Part shown: positions 1 through 6,815 of the stretch, in pieces
Layout of the letters: each line of letters begins with the position of its first letter
Numbering within the stretch: the stretch's first letter is position 1
Assembly: GCF_020860125.1 (NCBI RefSeq)
Contig: NZ_JAJBUX010000103.1
Span: 1-11,337 of the forward strand
Length of the DNA stretch: 11,337 nt
From: Cloacibacillus sp.
GTDB taxonomy: Bacteria; Synergistota; Synergistia; Synergistales; Synergistaceae
Direction of reading: 5' to 3'
Notes under the pieces: model-generated
What the model saw: only the letters and a program-made list of their open reading frames with translations
Told to the model about the DNA's origin: nothing
The model's database searches: none
Made by a program: the position numbers and the translations under genes

Positions 1-58
1 GCGATAAATAATAATTTAAAGATTCCTTTCAATCTTCTGTGTTACATGTGCGAAGACA

Positions 59-102
59 GTCAAGAAGAGAGCCTCCGTCTCTGCGGAGGCTCTCTTCTTG
101 AC
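59..102. terminator. Strong hairpin downstream of the porin gene
   Basis: A perfect 19-bp inverted repeat (59-77 with 84-102) closes a 6-base loop. It begins 22 bases past the stop codon of the minus-strand porin gene, where a transcript terminator is expected. Neither side carries a clear T-run, so it could be a terminator helped by other factors, an mRNA 3'-end stabiliser, or a barrier to a convergent transcript from outside the window. The hairpin itself is seen directly; its function is inferred from position. Confidence 0.7.
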
Positions 103-123
103 TATGAGTGCGAATTTAATAAA

Positions 124-1380
124 TTACTTGAGCTTAACAGTGTAACCGATTGATAGCACCTGCGTGAGGCCGTCGTGGATGTGAGCGGAGGAGAAATCCA
201 TACCTTTTGCTTCTCCAGGTAAGTGAGACTGCACGTCTCTGTTACCAGCCCAAATTGCAGTGTAGGCAAAGGAGAGTTCGCTCGTTTCGTTCGGACGGTA
301 CTTAAATCCGATGCTTCCGCGGTGGCGGTCGCCGGTGGGTACAGTGAAGTCCATATACTGATCTGGTACAGGACTTTCGTCATAGACGTAGCCGCCGAGA
401 ATGCTCCATTTCTGGCTCAGCTTATGTTCGATACCGATACCGATACGCCAGGCGGCGCTCCAGTCCTTTGGGTTAGGAGATACAGAAATCGGGCCATTAT
501 CAAAAGTGAGATTAAGTGCATTATATGTTTTCCAATTCGTCCACGTAGCATTAAGCTCCATACGTGTTCTATCGTTGAATTTATGACCTAAACCTATCGA
601 AAGTGAGTCAGGAAGTGTTACGGTACCATGGGCTTCTGTGTTAAAAGAACCAATTGAAGCATCCGCATCCATTGTATGCTTAACTCTGGCTCGATAAACA
701 ACTGCTGCAGATGTTTGGGGTGTAAAATCATACATCAAAGATGCTACCCAACCAATATTAACACTGTCTCCGTCGATATCTACGCGAGGAAACGCAAGAT
801 CTTGAATAGGCGCATCTTTTTTCATGCGAAGCTGTATATAATTGATATCAAGTCCCACCGCCGCGGAGAGCTTGTCGTTGATTTTAAAGGCATAGGTGGG
901 CTGTAAGGTCACACCCTTGACTCCAGTATATACTGTGTCGAATCTTCCGGGCCAGAGGTCGTCGTATTCAATCTGGTTGCCATAACGGGCAAAGAAGGCC
1001 ACGCCCCACCAGGAGTTCTTCCCCGCCTTCTGCGCGTAATACATATAGGGTATTATCGCCGGGCTATATGAATTATCCCATTCGTTAGAGTTACCGTAAT
1101 TGAGAGGTTGTCTAGCCGTAAATTTATCAAAAGTTACCGACGTTGCAGGATTCACCCAGGCTGTGCCGATACTGAGATAACTGCCGTTGAGCTTCGTTAT
1201 CTGCGCGGGGTTGTAGGCGAGCACCGCTGGGTCATTCTCACCGAACATATAGTTGTCGCCCATCGCCGTACCGGCGGCGCTCCACTCGTAGACGCTGAAT
1301 CCTTCGGCAAATGCCGCGGCGGAGATCGAAAGCGCCAGCAGCGTCAGCATTAATACCGCAATCAATTTTTTCCTCTTCAA
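124..1380 (-). CDS. FadL/OmpP1/TodX-family outer-membrane porin
   Basis: Predicted outer-membrane beta-barrel of about 418 residues, a usual length for FadL/OmpP1 proteins, which let hydrophobic substrates cross the outer membrane. A signal peptide (KRKK, then a long hydrophobic stretch ending AAAFA) precedes the mature N-terminus EGFSVYEWSAAG. The following segment, with DPAVLAYNPAQI, matches the family's N-terminal plug pattern (SAAG ... YNPA). The rest alternates polar and aromatic residues as in beta-strands. The last residues are TVKLK, not the usual terminal aromatic. I chose the TTG at 1380 because GGAAGGA lies 9 bases upstream and the protein then begins with the signal peptide. An ATG at 1398 is also in frame but has no evident ribosome-binding site. 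The gene follows the Rrf2 gene by 25 bases, so the two are probably cotranscribed. Substrate unknown. Confidence 0.9.
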   Translation of the reverse strand: MKRKKLIAVLMLTLLALSISAAAFAEGFSVYEWSAAGTAMGDNYMFGENDPAVLAYNPAQITKLNGSYLSIGTAWVNPATSVTFDKFTARQPLNYGNSNEWDNSYSPAIIPYMYYAQKAGKNSWWGVAFFARYGNQIEYDDLWPGRFDTVYTGVKGVTLQPTYAFKINDKLSAAVGLDINYIQLRMKKDAPIQDLAFPRVDIDGDSVNIGWVASLMYDFTPQTSAAVVYRARVKHTMDADASIGSFNTEAHGTVTLPDSLSIGLGHKFNDRTRMELNATWTNWKTYNALNLTFDNGPISVSPNPKDWSAAWRIGIGIEHKLSQKWSILGGYVYDESPVPDQYMDFTVPTGDRHRGSIGFKYRPNETSELSFAYTAIWAGNRDVQSHLPGEAKGMDFSSAHIHDGLTQVLSIGYTVKLK

Positions 1381-1405
1381 TGAACACAATCCTTCCATAA
1401 GAAAA

Positions 1406-1864
1406 TTAATTAATATGTCCGAAGCCTGGGTGCTTCTGCCCCAAACTCGGGGTGATAACCGAGATTTCAATGCTCACATCCGTGCCGTGTAAATAATAGG
1501 AGGTGAAATCGGCCAGCGTGCGCGATTCGAGGTAGCGGAAAAAGGCCCGCGACAGTTCGTCCATCATGTCGCCGATAAAGCACTTCTTCCCGCGGCAGCC
1601 ATCGAGACGGCAGCCGCGCGATTCAAACGGGCCGCCAAGCAATTCAAAGATAGGATAAAGAGGCGTCTCGGAGGGGACGCAGTTAAGCCGGTAACCTCCG
1701 CCCGGCCCGCGGACAGACTTTACCAGGCCGCCCTTGTTGAGGCGCTGTAAAACTTTTGAAAGATGCGGCTCAGAGGTCCCGATCGCCGCCGCCACCTGCT
1801 GCGTGGTAAGGCATTCATCCGGCGCCTTGGCAAGCTCGCCAAGCGCGTGAAGCCCTAAAAGCAA
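1406..1864 (-). CDS. Rrf2-family transcriptional regulator with a three-cysteine cluster
   Basis: Small winged-helix DNA-binding protein of the Rrf2 family (relatives IscR, NsrR, CymR). From the TTG at 1864 (152 residues), the helix-turn-helix is around 19-45 and the wing motif RGPGGGYRL is at 52-60. Three cysteines follow as C85-x4-C90-x4-C95, close to the iron-sulfur ligand spacing of IscR and NsrR, and C62 is extra. An Fe-S or redox sensing role is therefore plausible but inferred. The start is uncertain. The frame stays open to 1918 without ATG, GTG or another TTG, and the TTG lacks a good ribosome-binding site. A CTG at 1894 has GGAAAGGGG nine bases upstream and would restore the usual first helix (KLNPIVDLPEP...), so the protein may be 10 residues longer. 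It lies directly upstream of the porin gene and probably controls that operon and itself. Confidence 0.9.
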   Translation of the reverse strand: MLLGLHALGELAKAPDECLTTQQVAAAIGTSEPHLSKVLQRLNKGGLVKSVRGPGGGYRLNCVPSETPLYPIFELLGGPFESRGCRLDGCRGKKCFIGDMMDELSRAFFRYLESRTLADFTSYYLHGTDVSIEISVITPSLGQKHPGFGHIN

Positions 1865-1924
1865 CGGTTCCGGCAGATCTACTATTGGATTCAGCTTCGA
1901 TTTCCCCTTTCCTAAAAGCTATAA

Positions 1925-1948
1925 TGGAATACTGGATATTTTATTCCA
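1925..1948. promoter_or_regulatory. Inverted repeat over the -10 and start of the Rrf2 promoter
   Basis: TGGAATA (1925-1931), ten bases, then TATTCCA (1942-1948) form a perfect 7-bp dyad. It covers the -10 box and the likely transcription start. A dimer bound here would block RNA polymerase. Rrf2 proteins commonly repress their own operon, so autoregulation is the simplest reading, but binding is inferred. Confidence 0.55.
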
Positions 1949-1966
1949 CTTATATTAACGGGTCAA
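1938..1966 (-). promoter_or_regulatory. Promoter of the Rrf2-porin operon
   Basis: On the minus strand, TTGACC (1966-1961) is followed by a 17-base spacer and TAAAAT (1943-1938). This is 5/6 and 5/6 to the sigma70-type consensus with ideal spacing. Transcription would start near 1931, giving a leader of roughly 40-70 bases depending on which start codon is used. Confidence 0.75.
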
Positions 1967-2192
1967 GTAGTGATTATAAAGTCATAAGAAAAAATTTTAT
2001 ACATAATAAATGGCAAAAAACAAAAATGCCGCCGACTGGCTTCACGGGCTGCCTTATGTTCATTAAAAGACCTGATGAGTTTGTCCTGATTGGGCATCTC
2101 ACCCATGAGTCTTGGCGGAAAATGTGAGATAATATCCCAAATATCGCCAAACGCCGCGCCCGTACAGCCACGCGGCACCGATGGCTTTTAGC

Positions 2193-2197
2193 GGAGG
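2193..2197 (+). promoter_or_regulatory. Ribosome-binding site fixing the PQ-loop gene start
   Basis: GGAGG lies 8 bases before the ATG at 2206. It selects this start over an overlapping out-of-frame ATG at 2181. Confidence 0.7.
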
Positions 2198-2205
2198 CGT
2201 CGAGA

Positions 2206-2502
2206 ATGTTTTGGAACAACCTATTAGAGACGGCTATGCTGTTATGCTTCGCCGCCGCCTGGCCGGCTTCGATATACAAATCATGGGTCAGCCGCACAAG
2301 GAAGGGCAAAAGCCTCGTATTCATGCTGATAGTTCTGGTCGGATACATGGCGGGAATCGCAAAGGTGCTTGTCAGCCACAGCACGATATACATGCTCATT
2401 CCTTACACGGTCAACACCACGCTCGTCGCCTGCGACCTTGTGCTATATTACAGAAACTACCGCATCGACGAGGGACTGCCGCATATCTTCGGAGAGCATT
2501 AA
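2206..2502 (+). CDS. Small three-helix PQ-loop / SemiSWEET-like membrane protein
   Basis: A 98-residue integral membrane protein. Hydrophobic segments lie at about 5-25, 37-56 and 60-82, the three-helix layout of a single PQ-loop/SemiSWEET repeat. Such units work as dimers; SemiSWEETs move sugars, but many PQ-loop proteins have unknown substrates. Helix 1 ends in WPASIYKSW and is followed by a basic loop, SRTRKGKSL, which resembles the Pro-containing helix 1 and loop of the family. A conserved-looking GYMAGI sits in helix 2. The start is well supported by its ribosome-binding site, and a terminator-like hairpin follows, so it is probably transcribed alone. The family call rests on motif memory and length, and transport function is unproven. 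Confidence 0.75.
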   Translation: MFWNNLLETAMLLCFAAAWPASIYKSWVSRTRKGKSLVFMLIVLVGYMAGIAKVLVSHSTIYMLIPYTVNTTLVACDLVLYYRNYRIDEGLPHIFGEH

Positions 2503-2510
2503 TTTAAAAA

Positions 2511-2541
2511 GCTGCGGCGATATATTACGCCGCGGTATTTT
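2511..2541 (+). terminator. Terminator of the PQ-loop gene
   Basis: GCGGCG (2514-2519) pairs with CGCCGC (2528-2533) across an 8-base AT loop. Extra outer pairs (2511-2513 with 2534-2536) include G-U wobbles. TATTTTA follows. It starts 9 bases after the stop codon. An A-rich stretch before the stem could also make it act on the opposite strand. Confidence 0.6.
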
Positions 2542-2605
2542 ACCGGGATCAACGCTGTTACCATAAACAAGCAACAAAAACAAGGGGCAACCACCTAAAA
2601 TACTC

Positions 2606-2634
2606 TTGTTCTGCCCGCAGTAACACTATATACT
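2606..2634 (+). promoter_or_regulatory. Probable promoter of the prepilin operon
   Basis: TTGTTC (2606-2611), a 17-base spacer and TATACT (2629-2634) form a plausible sigma70-type promoter. The start would be near 2641, just ahead of GGAGG (2648-2652) and the ATG at 2660, leaving a very short leader. The -35 is weak. Confidence 0.55.
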
Positions 2635-2659
2635 ATGCGAAGAATTTGGAGGCGGTACT

Positions 2660-3121
2660 ATGTCCATGTGGAAAACATCCGGGCCGCGCCATCGCGGAGC
2701 GGCGCTGCTTATAATAGTATTGATAGGCTTTATCCTGCTTTTCATCATCAGCGGGATCGCCGTCAGCATCGCGTGGAAAACAATGAGAGTCGAGGGCTGG
2801 CAAACGCAAAATATTGAACGGCGCCGGCTGGACTACATCGCCCGCACCGCCGCCAACCTTGTCGTAGAGGAGATAAGCAACGACAAAGGGGTGACCTCCT
2901 TTGACAAATCTCTCAATATCAGCGACGGCATATCGGCGGATAAAAAACTTATCTTCGACGATCCACAAAAGACATATCTTACGCTCAGTATAAAGGGCAG
3001 CAACAGCTACTGTACAATAACGTCCGTGGTCTCTACCGATAATGGTAAGAAAGTTACGGTCTCGGCGAATATGGTAAAAAGCGGCGACACCTACATAACG
3101 ACATGGAGGAACGGCAAATGA
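2660..3121 (+). CDS. PilX-like minor prepilin without Glu5
   Basis: A 153-residue prepilin-like protein, first gene of the operon. The leader MSMWKTSGPRHRG ends in Gly13 and is followed by a single hydrophobic helix (AALLIIVLIGFILL..., about 14-36). This resembles the PilX N-terminal type, in which a Gly-terminated basic leader precedes an A/L-rich helix. The residue at mature position 5 is Ile, not the Glu found in most type IV pilins. PilX-type and GspK-type proteins at the fibre tip often differ at this position. The remainder is a small soluble domain with one cysteine (NSYCTIT). GGAGG lies 7 bases before the ATG. Its stop codon overlaps the next start (ATGA), indicating translational coupling. 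Role inferred: minor pilin of a type IV pilus or related machine. Confidence 0.75.
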   Translation: MSMWKTSGPRHRGAALLIIVLIGFILLFIISGIAVSIAWKTMRVEGWQTQNIERRRLDYIARTAANLVVEEISNDKGVTSFDKSLNISDGISADKKLIFDDPQKTYLTLSIKGSNSYCTITSVVSTDNGKKVTVSANMVKSGDTYITTWRNGK

Positions 3122-3456
3122 GACGCTCAGGAAGCATCCTGACGGAAATCCTAGTGGCGATCATCATCTTTACAGTCGGCCTGATGGCGGTCGCCGGCAC
3201 GATAATGTTCAGCATGAGGATCATAATGAACTCGGCCCAGACGACGCTTCGCGAGCAGGCGCTGTTCAATGACGCGGAGAATTTTCTTGCCGAGCGCATT
3301 CTGGAAAACGCCGGCACTCCCAGTTCGCCCGCTGAATTTGTTGAAAACGGCAGTATCGTCATCGGCGACAAAACATTAAACTATTCGCTCTACCGTTATC
3401 GCCTCAATGATAAAAAGGGAAGCGAAATGTATGTCATCAAGAGGGAAAACTCATGA
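3118..3456 (+). CDS. PilV-like minor prepilin
   Basis: A 112-residue prepilin. The short leader MRRSG is followed by SILTEILVAIIIFTVGLMA, giving the prepilin peptidase site Gly-1/Ser+1 and the conserved Glu at +5. The hydrophobic helix spans about residues 6-30. A short C-terminal domain (FLAERILENAGTP...) has no cysteines. An ATG at 3103 is also in frame, but I chose 3118 because GGAGG (3105-3109) lies 8 bases before it, the leader then has typical length, and its ATGA overlaps the upstream stop. The 3' end overlaps the next gene in the same way. Position between a PilX-like and a PilW-like gene supports a PilV/PilI-type minor pilin role. Confidence 0.85.
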   Translation: MRRSGSILTEILVAIIIFTVGLMAVAGTIMFSMRIIMNSAQTTLREQALFNDAENFLAERILENAGTPSSPAEFVENGSIVIGDKTLNYSLYRYRLNDKKGSEMYVIKRENS

Positions 3457-6083
3457 AGAATAAAAAATTGGCGGCCTTCACGCTTGTCGAGGCTCTGATA
3501 GGCGTCATCATCATGATGATCGTCATTGGCGGGATCGCCCTTTCCATCAAGATGGGGATAGACATGTACGGCAGGGCCGAGGCCCACAGCGAACTGATCA
3601 ACGGCATGCGCTTCACGCTTGATTCCTTTAATCGGGAAATATCCCCGATGCTGGACGTCACCAGAGAGGTGGAGATACTCTCCACCGACATCTCAAATAT
3701 CCCCAGCGTTTCGGACGACAATCACTACATATACCTTGAAAATGGCTCCCTCACGCACCGCAGCAGCAGCGGCGACGAGATCCTGACCGGCTCGGAGTAC
3801 ATCGACCGCGTGGCCTTCTCCTACCCCACGGACACGAAGGAGACCGGCGAGAACTACACGCTGAGGATGGACCTTACGGCAAAGCATGAGAGATACGGCA
3901 ACACGGAATATAATACGACGCTGGAGAAGGCGATGTACAATCTCCCGAGCAAGAGGGGAGATAATGGCAATATATTAAGGTTTAAATACAGCGACGCCGT
4001 GGATGTAAATGTGATAAACATCAAGCATTATAGGAAAAATAACAACACCCCTGAAAACAATGTAATCGATGTCAGCAACCTAATCGATATCAGCAACAGT
4101 ACAGATATAAAAGGCATCACTATAATAGTAAGCTATGACTTGACCATTGACGGTACCGTAAACGAGCCATATGAAGATGTATCTCTAGTGGAATACTTTA
4201 TATCCAGCAGCCAGGAGGCAAGCTTAGACATTTCAAACGAAGAACCAAGTGACGAAGAAGACTCAAGTGGATTTAAGGGAAAACATTACTGGCAGTTGCT
4301 GGATAAATCTGAAATAGAAATTCAAACTGGATTAGAAATAGGAACAAGCGGAGATTTAAAAACAACATATGGCAGTGGTGGAAAATACCAATGGAGTTTC
4401 GGAACAATAAGAAGCAGAGTAACGCCCCGCATCGCGGACTTGAGCGGCAATATCCTTGCCGAAGGCGCCCCGGTATGGGGACCTTATACTACCATAATAG
4501 ATAGAAGAGATGACGGCACACCTTTACTGCATGATAATTGGAGCGAGGCTATTCGACATGCAATTATGAATGGTTGGGAACAAACGAAGGGGTTTATAAC
4601 AGGTATTAGCGATGTAAGTTACACCATTGATACAGATACCGGCCATAATATCATTCGGTTCAACGCAAACGGCAATAATAATAGCACAGTATTTGCAGAA
4701 GCTGATCTCAAGTATATGAAACGTGAAAGAAATCTTCAGCGTGAGAAATGCGGAGCGGCATATACAAACATTACCAACTATTCATTAATAGTAGATGCAC
4801 AGATAAAAGAGACGTCCGGCTATGGGATACTGATAAATGGGAGAATATTAAACCCTCCTGATGATGGCAAAAATATACAGGACAACGGGTATGTTTTCCA
4901 GTATGACCGAGCCAGGACAACTTTCCCTGTCAGGATATTTGGAAATGGGCGACAGGGCGGCGGATCAGGAATAAACGACTATTATTTCGGAGCACAGCCT
5001 GAATTTAATAATTTTTTATCAGGCTACGACAGCCTGAACTCAGCTTCGGAATATGTTCCAAGGTCGCTGCAAAATAATGCATTCCGTATGCATGAAACCA
5101 GGAGTGATTTTTTCAATAAACGTCAAAGGGTACTATATACTATACTGGAGTATTATTACCCTTACATAGAAAATCCGGACAAAATTGGAGAGTATATCAA
5201 CGACCCAGATGCCAAGAAAAAACCACATTATATAGTGCGTATGAGGACTTTAAAGACCGGTGAAGAGGTAGACGAAATATTAAAAAAGATGAGTCCTGAA
5301 AAACAAGCCCAAGATCCTTGGCATATCGGCAAAGAATTCTATAACTCGGAGCCTATATGGTATGGTGATTTTGTAGGAGCATCGCCCGCAATATCAGGAG
5401 ACAAATATATTTTTGAAGTAAAAAATTTCAGTGAAAAACATAACAACACAAAAATAGAATTCACGAGGCCTGTTTCTGGTGAGATCGATCTGCGACGTAA
5501 TCGGAATGTATTCAGATTAGACGATGCTAAAAGTGGAAAAGAAGCTTCGTCCGTTGTGAGGGGATATGACCTTAATATAAGGGAGCATTTATACAAAAAA
5601 TGGCCGCGCACAGGCACATGGGATACTAATAATTACAATAAAGAAACATTGGATAAAATTTATACTTCAGATGGCAAACGTTATATCGGAATCAGGATTT
5701 GGAATTCTAAAAATGAGGAAGCCGGTGTTACCATCTATGAGATAAACATGGCACCTGGTTTCTGTGATTCCGAACTAAAAGCGCTTCTGCCAAAAGGAGC
5801 GCGCATCTATGAGACCAAAGAGGCGTATAGCAACGGCGATTGGGATAAGCTCAGCGAGGAAGACAAAAATGATAAATTTAGCTGGAAAAATGGCACAGAT
5901 GAGAATCTGAATGGTAAGGTATTAGAAAAATCTTCTTTTAGACTAACAGGAACATTAGCATCTGACGGCGAAGGGAATGACAAAGACACAAAAGAAGAAG
6001 ACAGAAACATCGGCATCATGGACATTCGCCACACTTGGCCGCTGGACAAGTGTAAGTGTCCGCTCTGTAAACTGTTCAAATAG
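3453..6083 (+). CDS. Giant PilW-like prepilin with a large C-terminal region (candidate tip adhesin)
   Basis: An 876-residue prepilin, several times longer than ordinary PilW/PilJ proteins. The leader MKNKKLAA precedes FTLVEALIGVIIMMIVIGG, with Glu at mature +5 and Ala, not Gly, at -1. Residues of about 9-170 resemble a PilW N-terminal part (helix, then FTLDSFNREISP and LENGSL-type strands). The rest is a large soluble region. Around 441-490 (NYSLIVDAQIKETSGYGILI ... DNGYVFQYD) has the look of a LamG/concanavalin-like jelly-roll strand pattern, a weak call. The C-terminus carries CKCPLCK (C867, C869, C872), with further cysteines near 432 and 771. Base composition changes sharply inside the gene: the line 3781-3840 is 65% GC and 5401-5460 is 18% GC. 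This suggests an acquired or rapidly diverging exposed domain. It is last in the operon and overlaps the upstream gene by ATGA. Confidence 0.85.
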   Translation: MKNKKLAAFTLVEALIGVIIMMIVIGGIALSIKMGIDMYGRAEAHSELINGMRFTLDSFNREISPMLDVTREVEILSTDISNIPSVSDDNHYIYLENGSLTHRSSSGDEILTGSEYIDRVAFSYPTDTKETGENYTLRMDLTAKHERYGNTEYNTTLEKAMYNLPSKRGDNGNILRFKYSDAVDVNVINIKHYRKNNNTPENNVIDVSNLIDISNSTDIKGITIIVSYDLTIDGTVNEPYEDVSLVEYFISSSQEASLDISNEEPSDEEDSSGFKGKHYWQLLDKSEIEIQTGLEIGTSGDLKTTYGSGGKYQWSFGTIRSRVTPRIADLSGNILAEGAPVWGPYTTIIDRRDDGTPLLHDNWSEAIRHAIMNGWEQTKGFITGISDVSYTIDTDTGHNIIRFNANGNNNSTVFAEADLKYMKRERNLQREKCGAAYTNITNYSLIVDAQIKETSGYGILINGRILNPPDDGKNIQDNGYVFQYDRARTTFPVRIFGNGRQGGGSGINDYYFGAQPEFNNFLSGYDSLNSASEYVPRSLQNNAFRMHETRSDFFNKRQRVLYTILEYYYPYIENPDKIGEYINDPDAKKKPHYIVRMRTLKTGEEVDEILKKMSPEKQAQDPWHIGKEFYNSEPIWYGDFVGASPAISGDKYIFEVKNFSEKHNNTKIEFTRPVSGEIDLRRNRNVFRLDDAKSGKEASSVVRGYDLNIREHLYKKWPRTGTWDTNNYNKETLDKIYTSDGKRYIGIRIWNSKNEEAGVTIYEINMAPGFCDSELKALLPKGARIYETKEAYSNGDWDKLSEEDKNDKFSWKNGTDENLNGKVLEKSSFRLTGTLASDGEGNDKDTKEEDRNIGIMDIRHTWPLDKCKCPLCKLFK
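4063..4098 (+). repeat. 18-bp imperfect tandem duplication inside the giant pilin gene
   Basis: Two adjacent 18-base units (4063-4080 and 4081-4098) differ at two positions. They encode VIDVSN followed by LIDISN. In-frame duplication in the AT-rich segment fits slippage or repeat expansion in a surface-exposed domain. Confidence 0.75.
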
Positions 6084-6105
6084 ATACCGCCTGCTAGACG
6101 AAAAC

Positions 6106-6151
6106 AAAAACAGAGTCCCTCACTCCAACCGGAGAGGGGGCTCTATTTTTT
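6106..6151. terminator. Bidirectional terminator between convergent pilin genes
   Basis: An imperfect GC-rich stem (about 6112-6126 with 6131-6144) is followed on the plus strand by six T (6146-6151). On the minus strand it is followed by TTTTTGTTTT (complement of 6101-6110). It therefore suits both the plus-strand giant-pilin operon ending at 6083 and the minus-strand short pilin ending at 6263. Confidence 0.8.
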
Positions 6152-6262
6152 GCTCCTAAGACGCCGCGCAGGACAATGACCGTCGTCCAAATATTAAGGG
6201 ATGAGAGTTGCCATCGGAGACAAAGGCCATTATCTTATCGGACGGCCCAGCCGCCTCCTGTG

Positions 6263-6589
6263 TTATTTATGTACGCTGCACTCAACATTGCCGTCGGCGT
6301 CACTGTCGCTGTAAACGCCGCCGGAGGGGCATGTCGCGTCGTTATTCGATATCTGGTCGTGATACTTGGCGTTTATAAATTCCTGCAATGTCTCGTTCGA
6401 CGAATGGGCGAACTTATATATAGACCAGCCCGTCTTTATCGCTTCGCGGTTCCCCAGGCAGGCCGCCTCCTTCGCCTTTTTATCCGAACCGCCCACACTC
6501 AGCAATAATCCGCCCGCAAGCACCCCGATTATAATTATCACTATCAGCAGTTCGACAAGCGTGAATCCGGTGCTCTTTTTAATTTTCAT
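6263..6589 (-). CDS. Short type IV prepilin (GspG/ComGC-like class)
   Basis: A 108-residue prepilin. The leader MKIKKSTG is followed by FTLVELLIVIIIIGVLAGG, with Gly-1, Phe+1 and Glu+5 (E13), a textbook prepilin peptidase site. The helix is followed by a small globular domain with three cysteines: C44 (ACLGNREAIK), C87 (CPSGGVY) and C104 (ECSVHK at the C-terminus). The pattern CPxGG-Y followed by a terminal C-S-x-H is familiar from small pilins and pseudopilins and suggests a C-terminal disulfide. GAGGG sits 8 bases before the ATG. It has its own promoter and converges on the prepilin operon. It is clearly related to the N-terminal 130 residues of the 289-residue pilin at the right of the window. 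It could be a pilus subunit or a pseudopilin; the sequence alone does not decide. Confidence 0.88.
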   Translation of the reverse strand: MKIKKSTGFTLVELLIVIIIIGVLAGGLLLSVGGSDKKAKEAACLGNREAIKTGWSIYKFAHSSNETLQEFINAKYHDQISNNDATCPSGGVYSDSDADGNVECSVHK

Positions 6590-6632
6590 CGTCAGTACCC
6601 TCTTTATTCAGTAGTCATCTATATCCGCCACG

Positions 6633-6661
6633 ATTATAGAATATTTGGCGCTAGGGAGCAA
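6633..6661 (-). promoter_or_regulatory. Promoter of the short pilin gene
   Basis: On the minus strand, TTGCTC (6661-6656), a 17-base spacer and a perfect TATAAT (6638-6633) precede the pilin start by about 44 bases. The -35 is only partly consensus. Confidence 0.65.
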
Positions 6662-6815
6662 ACCAACCATAGGATAATCGAATAAAACGCTTCAGTAAAT
6701 AAGACTTGGCAATTCCTTGGACCCCACATATGAATGCCGCGAAGGATTAATTTATCTTTCGTTGCTTTACTCGGTATTTAGCGGCTTAATAGTTTTGTGC
6801 CGGAGAGGAGTCGCG

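Larger units (their letters stand above)
1895..2205. other. Divergent intergenic region between the Rrf2 and PQ-loop genes
   Basis: The left third holds the minus-strand Rrf2 promoter and palindrome, described separately. The remainder (about 1967-2192) contains short frames on both strands without family resemblance or ribosome-binding sites. I see no convincing plus-strand promoter for the PQ-loop gene beyond AT-rich patches around 2129-2136. A small hairpin (TGGG ... CCCA, near 2089-2104) and an A-rich stretch around 2014-2024 are visible, but neither is assignable. Confidence 0.5.

Noticed and set aside
223..1353. Plus-strand frames across the porin gene
   Set aside because: Shadows of the minus-strand FadL-like gene, without ribosome-binding sites or recognisable motifs.
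2579..2616. Pseudoknot-like pairing (ACAAG/CTTGT interleaved with GGGCA/TGCCC) suggesting a riboswitch ahead of the prepilin operon
   Set aside because: The best promoter (2606-2634) starts transcription downstream of it, the pairs are only 5 bp, and no known riboswitch core is visible.
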